Part shown: in pieces, positions 45,325-53,994 of the stretch
Layout of the letters: each line of letters begins with the position of its first letter
Numbering within the stretch: the stretch's first letter is position 1
Assembly: GCA_020026225.1 (NCBI GenBank)
Contig: JAHHQU010000002.1
Span: 1 to 64,000 of the forward strand
DNA: 64,000 bases
Direction: 5' to 3'
Source: Phocaeicola sp.
GTDB taxonomy: Bacteria > Bacteroidota > Bacteroidia > Bacteroidales > Bacteroidaceae
Notes under the pieces: generated by a model
Seen by the model: the letters and a program-made list of their open reading frames with translations, nothing else
Told to the model about the DNA's origin: nothing
Database searches by the model: none
Program-made: the position numbers and the translations under genes

Positions 45325-45987
45325 TTACCAAGCAATAGGTTGTTCTCCGTGTTCTTGAAGATAGGCATTCGTTCTGCTGAAATGATGATTTCCAAAAAAT
45401 CCATTATAAGCAGACAAAGGTGACGGGTGAACGGATGTCAATACCAAATGCCGGCTGCGGTCAATAAAAGCTCCTTTTTTTTGTGCATAAGATCCCCACA
45501 AGATAAAGACCAAGTGTTCACGTTCTTCAGCCAATTTGCGAATAACTGCATCTGTAAACTCTTCCCATCCTCTACGCTGATGCGAACCAGCCAAATGAGC
45601 ACGCACGGTAAGCGTAGCATTCAACAGCAAGACTCCTTGCTCTGCCCAACGGGTCAAATTACCGGTAGAAGGTACAGGAATACCCAAATCATTTTGAATT
45701 TCCTTGAAAATATTCTGCAAAGAAGGTGGCATTGCCACTCCATCATTTACTGAAAAGCACAAGCCATGAGCCTGTCCGAGTCCATGATACGGATCTTGTC
45801 CGATAATAACGACTTTCACCTTATCAAAAGGACAAAGATTAAAAGCATTAAATATCAGTTTTCCGGGAGGATATACCATAGTGGACTTGTACTCTTGACG
45901 AACAAAATCGGTGAGACGTACAAAGTAATCCTTGTCAAACTCATCACTTAAAGCCCTCTTCCATGTTTCTTCTATTAATACGTTCAT
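45325..45987 (-). CDS. ung: Uracil-DNA glycosylase, family 1
   Basis: A 220-residue base-excision repair enzyme removing uracil from DNA. The catalytic water-activating motif [18 protein letters not shown] and the DNA-intercalation loop [13 protein letters not shown] are intact; [17 protein letters not shown] is also typical. Length is near E. coli Ung (229). Convergent with asnA; no strong promoter box seen upstream of 45987. Confidence 0.97.
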   Translation of the reverse strand: MNVLIEETWKRALSDEFDKDYFVRLTDFVRQEYKSTMVYPPGKLIFNAFNLCPFDKVKVVIIGQDPYHGLGQAHGLCFSVNDGVAMPPSLQNIFKEIQNDLGIPVPSTGNLTRWAEQGVLLLNATLTVRAHLAGSHQRRGWEEFTDAVIRKLAEEREHLVFILWGSYAQKKGAFIDRSRHLVLTSVHPSPLSAYNGFFGNHHFSRTNAYLQEHGEQPIAW

Positions 45988-46087
45988 AATAACATTTATA
46001 CCAACGCATTGGCTGGATTTTAAATATATGCATAAAAAGTCTGACCAACTAAAAACGGCAAGTCCTTACGAGACATACCACAATACA

Positions 46088-48832
46088 TCAATACCACTTC
46101 ACCGAGCTTCCGGTATTACTACGCTGATCCCATTTCAATGCATCGGTCAACATTGAAGAATTGGCACGGATTGAGAAGTTATATGATGTAAACGGACCAA
46201 ATACCAAACCACAAGACATATTGAAGCAGTGCAAGTCACGTGTTATATTCATGGTAGTCATGGACAGTTCTTTAGCATTGAAATCATAACCGGTTGAATA
46301 GTTCATATTCCAACGGCTACCGATTTTAAAGTTACCCGAAATATTCAAGGAATGAGTCAGCATATAAGGATAACGCATCTTCTTGATATTGATTTTTTTG
46401 GGATTGCGCTTATCTTCACGAATACTATAACTATAACTCAAACTGACACTCCAAGGGAATTTGAATGCCAAATAACCGTCAGGACTGACTGTAGCGGATT
46501 CAGTCTTACGCATGTTGGACTTGTTGTCGCTATTTATATCGTCTTCATCCTCTTCATCCTCCTCATTCTTATTCTTCTTGTCTTTCTCTTTATCTTTATC
46601 ATCTCCTTTACCGAACCATTTCTTGAAGGTATCGTTATTCAAGGTGTAAGAGAAAGAACCGCTATATCCCTGGAAACGACCGAATCGTCCGTATGACCAT
46701 TCAGTACGATCGCCTACCACTACATTGCCGTTCTCATCAAACTTATAAGCATACGTAGCAAACGAAGCATTCATATTGAAAGTATATGATTTGGACAACT
46801 TCAAGCGAAGATTCATACTCAAATCACTCCAGCGGTCATTAGCCATATCATACGACAGCTGAGCTCCCAACTGGTCAATCAGACTGATTTTACGATAACC
46901 GGTCGTATCCCGATCAGACTTCATCTTCATTTCAACGTTATTATCTATCGTGAATGAAATGTTCTGTGACATCTGCTTGCCTGGAACGCCGTACACAAAA
47001 TTCTGATAAGGAGAATATTCTACCGTACGCACCTCTCCATGTTCATCGGTATACGTATACGTATCATAATAGCCAAAACGTTTGGTTCCGAAATTCGGAG
47101 TATAAGTATAATTTATAGCCGGAGTAAATACATGACGAATCTGGATTTCCTTCTTCTTCATAAACAACGGCTTATACATACCATACAACTTCGTATTCAC
47201 CTGCAACGAAAGATTATAGTCGTATACACGATTGAAGCCGTTAATGGTATCCCTACGGATATGGTCTCCTCTGACACTCGGATCGTAGCTCTGTTTTACC
47301 TTATTCAAATACCAGCGTTCGGTATATTTGAATGTAGACACAACATTGAGGTACTTGAACAAATTGAATGTAGCCGAAACCGGAATTATATGCTGCATGC
47401 CGTTTTCCCATTGTGTCAACGGGGTTTTGAAGAGCAGATTATCCTTAGTATGTATCTTATTGGTCAAGTTACCCGTATACTGCAAGGAAATCTTCTCATA
47501 CCAATGATCGCCCGATGATTTTTTACGCTTGAACGGATAAATACGGTTCAACGTAATATTCAAGTCAGGCAAAGTCATACTTAAAGAAGAGTCACGCGTA
47601 TTTTGGGTAATATTGAACGCACCCGAGATATTCAAACCTATCTTTGGGAAATTACGCGAATAGCTCACACTGGAAGCCTTTGTATTTTGTGCATACCGCT
47701 GCGGGTTATACAAACTGCTCAAAGTAGAACGGTCATAGCTACTGGTAGAAAAGTTCACGCTGGCTGCAAAAGAGCTGTTCGGATTTGCCTTCGGATCCTG
47801 ACGATGACTCCATTGGATACGGAAGTCTTTCGACACATTATAATCCGGCATGTTCTTTTCACCTAATTTAGTAACCAAATAACTGGCATTGAAAGAACCG
47901 CTGTACTTATATCGCTTATTATAGTTGGAAGCAGCAGAAAGTCCCCACGAACCTTTGGTAAAGATTTCACCTAAAAGCTTCAGGTCCATCTTGTCACTAA
48001 TGGCAAAATAATAACCACCATCACGCAGATAGAATCCTCGGTTCATTTCATCACCATACGTTGGCATAATAAAACCAGAAGAATAACTACTGCTAAACGG
48101 GAAGAAACCGAAAGGAACGGCAATAGGCAATGGAACATCTTCCACCACAAGCTGGGCTGGTCCAAAGACCACATTCTTCTTAGGCTTTACCTTAGCCATT
48201 GAAAGTTTCAGATAAAAATGCGGATGATCACTATCACAAGTAGTATACTTACCATGCTGCATAAAGATTTCATCATTCGCTCCTTTTTTCGCATTTTCAC
48301 TGGTTACATATCCTTCACCCTGCTGAGTAACAATGCTATTGATAAACCCTTTCTTAGTTTTGAAGTTATAACGCATCACCTTCGACTCATAAGGAGTTTC
48401 ACCGTCCTTAAAGACAGGGAGTTCAGTCTCAACCCCTGCGGTATCTACCTTTCCACGAGCATGTACGGTATTGCTGTCCATGTTCATGGTGATCACCCCA
48501 GACGTCAGTTCTATACGCTGATAATTCACTTTACCTTGTCCGTAAAGATGTGCGAAACCTTCTTTTGTGAAAACAATAGAATCATTTGCCTCATACACTA
48601 CAGGCGCATCCAAAGCATCTTTCTTCCGTGTAGAGTCGGCAGCCAATGTATCTACAGCTAATGAATCCACTTTTAAAGAATCGAGTTTGTTTTTTTCAGC
48701 ATACTTTTGATTGACAGAGTCGATACGTGCTCTTTTCCCTCTCACACGCTGAGCCTCAGCATAAAAGGAACAAAAGATTCCGAACAAAAATACGGTAAAA
48801 AATAAATATGTGGTTCGTTTAAATGATGTCAT
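46088..48832 (-). CDS. lptD: LPS-assembly protein LptD (Bacteroidetes type)
   Basis: A 914-residue outer-membrane protein with signal peptide (cleavage near YAEAQ). An OstA-like N-terminal domain lies at about residues 80-210 (RIELTSGVITMNMDSNTV, MRYNFKTKKGFINSIV). The signature PLPIAVPFGFFPF precedes the large beta-barrel. LptD inserts lipopolysaccharide into the outer leaflet. Two low-complexity stretches stand out: LDS/VDS repeats just after the signal (LDSLKVDSLAVDTLAADS) and a very acidic and lysine-rich insert in the barrel half (about residues 745-780). It ends SSVKWY. Single gene with a -7 box upstream. Confidence 0.88.
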   Translation of the reverse strand: MTSFKRTTYLFFTVFLFGIFCSFYAEAQRVRGKRARIDSVNQKYAEKNKLDSLKVDSLAVDTLAADSTRKKDALDAPVVYEANDSIVFTKEGFAHLYGQGKVNYQRIELTSGVITMNMDSNTVHARGKVDTAGVETELPVFKDGETPYESKVMRYNFKTKKGFINSIVTQQGEGYVTSENAKKGANDEIFMQHGKYTTCDSDHPHFYLKLSMAKVKPKKNVVFGPAQLVVEDVPLPIAVPFGFFPFSSSYSSGFIMPTYGDEMNRGFYLRDGGYYFAISDKMDLKLLGEIFTKGSWGLSAASNYNKRYKYSGSFNASYLVTKLGEKNMPDYNVSKDFRIQWSHRQDPKANPNSSFAASVNFSTSSYDRSTLSSLYNPQRYAQNTKASSVSYSRNFPKIGLNISGAFNITQNTRDSSLSMTLPDLNITLNRIYPFKRKKSSGDHWYEKISLQYTGNLTNKIHTKDNLLFKTPLTQWENGMQHIIPVSATFNLFKYLNVVSTFKYTERWYLNKVKQSYDPSVRGDHIRRDTINGFNRVYDYNLSLQVNTKLYGMYKPLFMKKKEIQIRHVFTPAINYTYTPNFGTKRFGYYDTYTYTDEHGEVRTVEYSPYQNFVYGVPGKQMSQNISFTIDNNVEMKMKSDRDTTGYRKISLIDQLGAQLSYDMANDRWSDLSMNLRLKLSKSYTFNMNASFATYAYKFDENGNVVVGDRTEWSYGRFGRFQGYSGSFSYTLNNDTFKKWFGKGDDKDKEKDKKNKNEEDEEDEDDINSDNKSNMRKTESATVSPDGYLAFKFPWSVSLSYSYSIREDKRNPKKINIKKMRYPYMLTHSLNISGNFKIGSRWNMNYSTGYDFNAKELSMTTMNITRDLHCFNMSCGLVFGPFTSYNFSIRANSSMLTDALKWDQRSNTGSSVKWY

Positions 48833-48857
48833 TATCTATTTAGGGAATAGTGCGTTG

Positions 48858-48865
48858 CAAAAGTA
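48858..48865 (-). promoter_or_regulatory. -7 element of lptD
   Basis: TACTTTTG on the minus strand, 26 bases before the ATG; no clear -33. Confidence 0.55.
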
Positions 48866-48919
48866 AGCAATCTCACGCAAATAAATGCTATAACTCCTTG
48901 TTTTAATTATTTTTTAAGA

Positions 48920-49456
48920 CTATAAGAAGAGTTCACACCAATGATCAAAACGTACAAGTCCCTCTTCACCATGTTTTTCAATGCTTATTCTGGCCTTCTC
49001 AACACTTTTTTCACGGTCAAGATGAGTTTTAGAAAAAAACTTATCGGCGAAACAAATCAATTGTTCTTCCAAACTGACAGGAACCATTTCTCGATGAGGT
49101 ACAGGAAGGTTCCTTTCCAGAATCTGTTTTAACGTCAAACCCGCTCCTGTATGGCGTTCACAGACCAAAGCATGCCGTGGAAAACCTTCAGCACGCACCA
49201 AATCAGCTCCTAAATAACCATGACAAATATAAGGATAGGTTCCGTAACAACAAATGCCATCAGCATCCGTCTTAAAGATACCAATATCGTGCAGCATGGC
49301 AGCTTCTTCCAGAAAGTTCAAATCCAAATCAAATTCCGGATGGTTATGTGCTATTTCCAAAGCCTTGTCGGCTACCGAACGACTGTGAGTTACCAGAATA
49401 TGTTTCAATTCATTATCTACAGGATAATATTTATCAATCAATACAAGCGGATTCAT
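48920..49456 (-). CDS. HD-domain phosphohydrolase
   Basis: A 178-residue cytoplasmic protein with the HD metal-binding residues: His in LVTHSRSVADKA, the HD pair in AAMLHDIGIF, and later His residues in YICHGYLGADLV and CERHTGAG, plus an Asp in ICFADKFFS. HD proteins hydrolyse nucleotides or other phosphoesters; the substrate is not known here. I chose the ATG at 49456 (MNPLVLIDKYYP); an ATG 24 bases upstream adds an atypical Cys-rich start. It is divergent from the NamZ-type pseudogene, with 82 bases between the starts. Confidence 0.88.
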   Translation of the reverse strand: MNPLVLIDKYYPVDNELKHILVTHSRSVADKALEIAHNHPEFDLDLNFLEEAAMLHDIGIFKTDADGICCYGTYPYICHGYLGADLVRAEGFPRHALVCERHTGAGLTLKQILERNLPVPHREMVPVSLEEQLICFADKFFSKTHLDREKSVEKARISIEKHGEEGLVRFDHWCELFL

Positions 49457-49488
49457 TCTACAACACTTTAAGTTCAACAAAATATTAG

Positions 49489-49496
49489 TAACTTTG
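49489..49496 (+). promoter_or_regulatory. -7 element of the NamZ-type gene
   Basis: TAACTTTG, 42 bases before the ATG at 49539, with a weak TTTA about 19 bp upstream. The promoter appears intact although the gene is interrupted. Confidence 0.6.
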
Positions 49497-49538
49497 TATT
49501 ACTCTCATAGGATTACAAATTTACAAAAATGTTTTAAG

Positions 49539-50717
49539 ATGTCTCGTCTGATAATCTCACTTTCGCTTCTTTTTCTTCCGTTTGCGGGAATGGCCCAAAC
49601 TAAAGCGTCTACCGTACAAATGGGAGGAGAACAAATTCCAGAACTTTTATCGTTAGTAAAAGGGAAACGAATCGCACTGGTTGCCAACTAGACTTCTCTA
49701 GTCGGCAAGACCCATCTGCTGGATACATTATGCACCCTTCACGCTACCCCAAAAACCATTTTCACCCCTGAACACGGATTCAGAGGAAAAGCTGACGCAG
49801 GGGAAACAGTCAGAAATGGGAGGGATATAAACACCGGTGTACCCATCACCTCCCTTTACGGAAAGAACAAAAAGCCGACAATCCAACAATTGCGAAACAT
49901 TGATGCCGTGATCTTCGACATTCAAGATGTAGGTGCACGCTTCTATACGTACATCAGCACATTATATTATGTCATGCAGGCCTGTGCAGAAAACCACAAA
50001 GAAGTGATCATTCTCGACCGCCCCAATCCTTGTGATTACATCGACGGTCCCCTACGCAAACCTAAATTTAAAAGTTTCGTAGGCATGTTACCTATACCGG
50101 TCCTCCACGGATGCACCATGGGAGAATTAGCTGGCATGATCAATGGAGAAGGTTGGTTGGGCAAAAACCTTTCCTGCAAAATACATGTCGTAAAGATGAA
50201 AGGCTGGAAACACGGACAACCCTACTCACTCCCCGTCAAGCCATCACCCAACCTTCCTAATGACCAGGCAATAGCTTGGTATGCCTCACTCTGTCTGTTT
50301 GAGGCCACTTCTGTGAGTGTAGGACGTGGAACGTATTTTCCTTTTCAAGTATTCGGTTCACCCGAACTTCCACAAGACACATATACCTTCCATTTCACTC
50401 CGCAGGCATTAAAAGGATTCGACAAAAACCCTCTTCACAAGGGAACAGTCTGCAACGGATTCGATCTTCGAAAAGAAGTTGCCCCCAAAGGTCTTTCGCT
50501 GAAGTATATCCTACAAGCCTACAATTCCTACCGACAAATGAATAAAGTCGAAGCATTCCTCACCCGCCCCAATTGGTTTGACTTGCTGATGGGAACCGAT
50601 CAGGTACGCAAAGACATGCTGGCCGGGAAAGAAGAAGCAGCCATTCGGTCGGCTTGGCAAAAAGACCTCAACGCCTATAAGGCCATGCGAAAGAAATACT
50701 TGCTATACCAAGAATAA
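49539..50717 (+). pseudogene. namZ: DUF1343 / NamZ-type exo-N-acetylmuramidase (GH171), interrupted by an in-frame amber codon
   Basis: One continuous frame of 393 codons with a signal peptide (FLPFAGMAQT) and the DUF1343 layout: KGKRIALVAN, IFTPEHGFRGKADAG, AVIFDIQDVGARFYTYIST, LDRPNPC, VKPSPNLPN and GRGTYFPFQVFG. Length and motifs match intact members, which remove MurNAc from peptidoglycan fragments. The only defect is TAG at 49689..49691 (codon 51), inside the usual N-Q/H-TS motif; CAG to TAG is one base change. No frameshift or other stop exists, so inactivation is recent, or the codon is suppressed, or it is a sequencing error. The stop lies in a hairpin (see findings). Without readthrough only a 50-residue fragment is made. 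Confidence 0.88.
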
Positions 50718-50750
50718 GCCCCGAATCAAAGTCCGAACAACAAGCATAAA

Positions 50751-50784
50751 AAAAGGTCCTAACGCTTTCGCGTCAGGACCTTTT
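50751..50784. terminator. Bidirectional terminator between the NamZ-type gene and pgk
   Basis: AAAAGGTCCTAACGC and GCGTCAGGACCTTTT form a 15-bp stem with one mismatch and a TTTC tetraloop. Confidence 0.9.
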
Positions 50785-50804
50785 CTATATCGTAACAAAT
50801 TCAA

Positions 50805-52061
50805 TTATTTGTCGCCACGGATAGCTGCGATACCTGGAAGAACTTTACCTTCGATAGCTTCCAACAAAGCACCACCACCAGTAGAGATGTAAGAAACTTT
50901 GTCAGCCATACCAAACTTGTTGATACAAGCTACAGAGTCACCACCACCGATCAATGAGAATGCACCGTTAGCAGTTGCTTCAGCGATAGCATCAGCGATA
51001 GCCTTAGAACCACCTACGAAGTTATCGAATTCGAATACACCAGCAGGACCGTTCCAAAGAATAGTCTTAGCACCCTTGATTGCAGCAGCAAATGCTTCAC
51101 GGCTCTTAGGACCTGCATCCAAACCTTCCCAACCTTCAGGGATGTTGTTTGCGTCACAAATCTGAGTGTTAGCATCGTTAGCGAAGTTATCAGCTGCAAC
51201 ACAGTCAGTAGCCAATACCAAGTTTACACCTTTAGCTTTAGCTTTTTCGATGATAGAAAGAGCCAAATCCAATTTATCATCTTCGCAGATTGATTTACCG
51301 ATGTTACCACCCTGAGCTTTAGCGAAAGTAAATGTCATACCACCGCAAAGGATCAAGTTGTCTACTTTGTCCATCAAGTTTTCGATGATACCAATCTTAG
51401 TAGAAACTTTAGAACCACCCATGATAGCAGTGAAAGGACGTTTGATATCTTTCAAGATGCTATCAACAGCGTGTACTTCTTTTTCCATCAAGTAACCCAA
51501 CATCTTGTGGTCAGCATCGAAGTAGTCAGCGATAACAGCTGTAGAAGCATGTTTACGGTGAGCAGTACCGAAAGCATCCATTACATAGCAGTCAGCGTAA
51601 GAAGCCAAAGTCTTAGCGAATTCCTTCTGAGAAGCTTTCATAGCTTTCTTAGCTTCGTCGTAAGCAGGATCTTCTTTATCGATACCTACAGGTTTACCTT
51701 CTTCTTCTGGGTAGAAACGCAAGTTTTCAAGCAACAAAACTTCACCTGGTTTCAAAGCAGCAGCAGCTTCAGCAGCCTTTGCACAGTCTGGAGCGAACTG
51801 AACAGGAGCACCCAAGCGTTCTGCAACTGCATCAACAATCTGGCTCAAAGAGAATTTTGCATTCACTTTACCTTTTGGCTTACCCATGTGTGACATGATA
51901 ATCAAAGCACCACCGTCAGCCAATACTTTCTTCAATGTAGGAAGAGCACCACGGATACGAGTATCATCAGTAAGTTTGCCTTCTTCATTCAAAGGTACAT
52001 TAAAGTCAACACGAACGATTGCCTTTTTACCAGCAAAGTTGAATTTGTCAATTGTCATCAT
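50805..52061 (-). CDS. pgk: Phosphoglycerate kinase
   Basis: A 418-residue glycolytic enzyme (1,3-bisphosphoglycerate plus ADP to 3-phosphoglycerate plus ATP). Marks: [15 protein letters not shown] near the start, [12 protein letters not shown], the hinge-region [15 protein letters not shown], and the C-terminal nucleotide-binding [13 protein letters not shown] and [15 protein letters not shown]. Two adjacent ATGs (52061 and 52058) exist; the first matches the usual M-x-TID N-terminus. Single gene with its own promoter. Confidence 0.98.
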   Translation of the reverse strand: MMTIDKFNFAGKKAIVRVDFNVPLNEEGKLTDDTRIRGALPTLKKVLADGGALIIMSHMGKPKGKVNAKFSLSQIVDAVAERLGAPVQFAPDCAKAAEAAAALKPGEVLLLENLRFYPEEEGKPVGIDKEDPAYDEAKKAMKASQKEFAKTLASYADCYVMDAFGTAHRKHASTAVIADYFDADHKMLGYLMEKEVHAVDSILKDIKRPFTAIMGGSKVSTKIGIIENLMDKVDNLILCGGMTFTFAKAQGGNIGKSICEDDKLDLALSIIEKAKAKGVNLVLATDCVAADNFANDANTQICDANNIPEGWEGLDAGPKSREAFAAAIKGAKTILWNGPAGVFEFDNFVGGSKAIADAIAEATANGAFSLIGGGDSVACINKFGMADKVSYISTGGGALLEAIEGKVLPGIAAIRGDK

Positions 52062-52111
52062 AATTGTAATATTTTTGTTTAAAAATAAATTTCGAAATCA
52101 TTTCCTGATGG

Positions 52112-52119
52112 CAAAGTTA
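52112..52119 (-). promoter_or_regulatory. -7 element of pgk
   Basis: TAACTTTG on the minus strand, 50 bases before the ATG; CAAA-type candidates for -33 are at shorter than normal spacing. Confidence 0.6.
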
Positions 52120-52191
52120 AGAAAAAAAACAAACACAAATGATAATCTGATTATTATTTTCGCTTTCAAAACACATTTCTGCACCTATTAT

Positions 52192-52247
52192 AAAAAAAGC
52201 CCTGCAGAAGGGTCTGAATAGCATCAAACTCCCTCCACAGGACTCTT
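52192..52247 (-). terminator. Terminator of the FadL-type gene
   Basis: On the minus strand GTCCTGTGGAGGG pairs imperfectly with CCCTTCTGCAGGGC, followed by TTTTTTT, downstream of the stop at 52320. Confidence 0.7.
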
Positions 52248-52319
52248 TATAATCATTTAATGGTAAACTTTAAAGTCCCATTATAAACTAAGGTACATCC
52301 ATTAACAAATCACCGTTTA

Positions 52320-53663
52320 TCAGAATTGGTAATTCAATGACAAGCCGAACACTTTGTTTGAACGGCTGTACACATCAGTGCCCGAATAACCGGTTCCATT
52401 ATAACTTGCACTAGTCTTTGTATAATCTTTATATTTAGTCCAGAAATAAGCAACGTCCATACTCCATCCCTTAGTCAAGTCCACTCTGGCACCGAAACCT
52501 AAAGAATAAGAATCACATGAGAAGCTTGTATCTGTCTGGAACTTATCGCTCAATCCATAGTCTGTATTCTGGAAACCTCCTGAGAAGGTCAAGTTTTCGG
52601 TAGCATCCCATTCAGCACCGACCAAGATTTCATGAGTGCCGTGTGACAAAGTCTTCTGACGGTCGTCAGCCATACCGGCATTCAAGTCGTCAAAGAAGTG
52701 ATATTCTACGGTTGCACGCAAAGTAGGAAGGAATTCATAACCTACCGCAGCTGAGAACATAGCCGGAACATCGCTCGGAGTATTCACACCTTCTTTATAT
52801 GCACCCAACTTAGATTCGATAATCTCAGGATTCACTTCCATTTCACCAGTCTTGTTTTCAATGTTCAAGTTGGTTTTGAATTCATATTTCATTCCAATGT
52901 TGAACTTATTGAATTTGAAGTCAGTACCCAAGATAGGAGCAATACCCCATCCGCTCTGGTCGCACTTCAACTTGATATCAGCCAATGTACGATAGTTGTC
53001 TGGGAATGACTGCCAATATTTGTCATATAAAGCAGCAGTTAAGAAACCTTCGTAACCACCAGAAAAATAGTTCATACGTCCACCAGCGTATACAGATACC
53101 CAATCTGCAATTCTATAACTCAATCCCAACTGAAGACCAAAGATATACTGTTTACCATCCATAGCCGAATTTATGTCATACATGTCTGGATGAATTTTTT
53201 TCTTATAAACCTGATCAATCAGATGTGTTATCATCGAATTGAAAAGAGGCAAGCCCTGATTGAAAGATGCCTTGCCACCACCACCGGTGATACCAAAGTT
53301 AGTAGAAATGGTCCAATCACCTTTTTTGTAGACACCCTGGAAAGAAGGGATGATAGGAGCTGAAGCCTTACCTTCAAATTCGCGAGTAGTAGTTTTGCCA
53401 CCCAAAGTCCAAAGAGGAGTAGTAGCAGAGATAGAACGTTTCTGGAAAGCACTCTGTCCAGTCAATGAAAGATAGAAGCCGTCTTTTGGCAAAAAAGAAA
53501 GACCTGCTGGGTTTGAATATGCACCATCTACATCAATAGATGCACCACGAGCAATCATTCGTAAAAATGCTGCATTCTGATTAGTATTTGTCAAATAATC
53601 GCCCGCAAAAGTTGCGTTTGAAACGAATAGCGCCATTGCGCCAAGCAACCAAATTTTCTTCAT
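52320..53663 (-). CDS. FadL/OmpP1-type outer-membrane transport protein
   Basis: A 447-residue outer-membrane barrel with signal peptide (cleavage near ATFAG). The N-terminal hatch region, rich in small residues and Asn (TNTNQNAAFLRMIARGASID), and the SNPAGLSFLP motif (NPA near the N-terminus) are typical of FadL/OmpP1. FadL proteins move long-chain fatty acids or other hydrophobic compounds through a lateral opening. It ends VFGLSLNYQF. Single gene; two direct repeats lie upstream of its promoter. Confidence 0.9.
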   Translation of the reverse strand: MKKIWLLGAMALFVSNATFAGDYLTNTNQNAAFLRMIARGASIDVDGAYSNPAGLSFLPKDGFYLSLTGQSAFQKRSISATTPLWTLGGKTTTREFEGKASAPIIPSFQGVYKKGDWTISTNFGITGGGGKASFNQGLPLFNSMITHLIDQVYKKKIHPDMYDINSAMDGKQYIFGLQLGLSYRIADWVSVYAGGRMNYFSGGYEGFLTAALYDKYWQSFPDNYRTLADIKLKCDQSGWGIAPILGTDFKFNKFNIGMKYEFKTNLNIENKTGEMEVNPEIIESKLGAYKEGVNTPSDVPAMFSAAVGYEFLPTLRATVEYHFFDDLNAGMADDRQKTLSHGTHEILVGAEWDATENLTFSGGFQNTDYGLSDKFQTDTSFSCDSYSLGFGARVDLTKGWSMDVAYFWTKYKDYTKTSASYNGTGYSGTDVYSRSNKVFGLSLNYQF

Positions 53664-53691
53664 TAAAAGTTTTATTGTTGATTAAGGCTGG

Positions 53692-53722
53692 CAAAGGTAA
53701 ACGAGATTTCACACATATGCAA
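53692..53722 (-). promoter_or_regulatory. Promoter of the FadL-type gene
   Basis: TACCTTTG (53692..53699, minus) with TTG (53720..53722) 20 bp upstream. Confidence 0.7.
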
Positions 53723-53726
53723 GTTT

Positions 53727-53781
53727 TGTGCAATATTTTCAATAAAAAAGAGCTCAAAAATGCTTTTTCTGTGCAATATTT
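53727..53781. repeat. Pair of 12-bp direct repeats upstream of the FadL-type promoter
   Basis: TGTGCAATATTT occurs at 53727..53738 and 53770..53781, 43 bases apart (about four helical turns), just upstream of the fadL-type -33 box. This could be two sites for a regulator. Confidence 0.45.
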
Positions 53782-53949
53782 ATTTTTTTCAAGCAAATTA
53801 TGGTATAGTTTCAAGTGAAACATTATCCTATCTTAAAGGCCATCACACACGGATTGGCTTCTTTCCAGCATTCATTTTCGGAATCTTCTCTTTACTATAA
53901 AAGATAAAATAGGAGAAAGTGCAAGCATCTATTGTTGCATAAAAAGCCG

Positions 53950-53957
53950 TATCTTTG
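53950..53957 (+). promoter_or_regulatory. -7 element of the MATE gene
   Basis: TATCTTTG. Transcription would start near 53963, so an in-frame ATG at 53962 is too close; the ATG at 53995 is the likely start. Confidence 0.62.
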
Positions 53958-53994
53958 CAGCATGAATACTTCTCAACATTTAACTTCAGACTAT

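Noticed and set aside
49890..50717. Reading the downstream part of the NamZ-type gene as a separate complete gene
   Set aside because: It begins with TTG inside the conserved domain, shares the frame of the interrupted gene, and lacks the signal peptide and first 117 residues.
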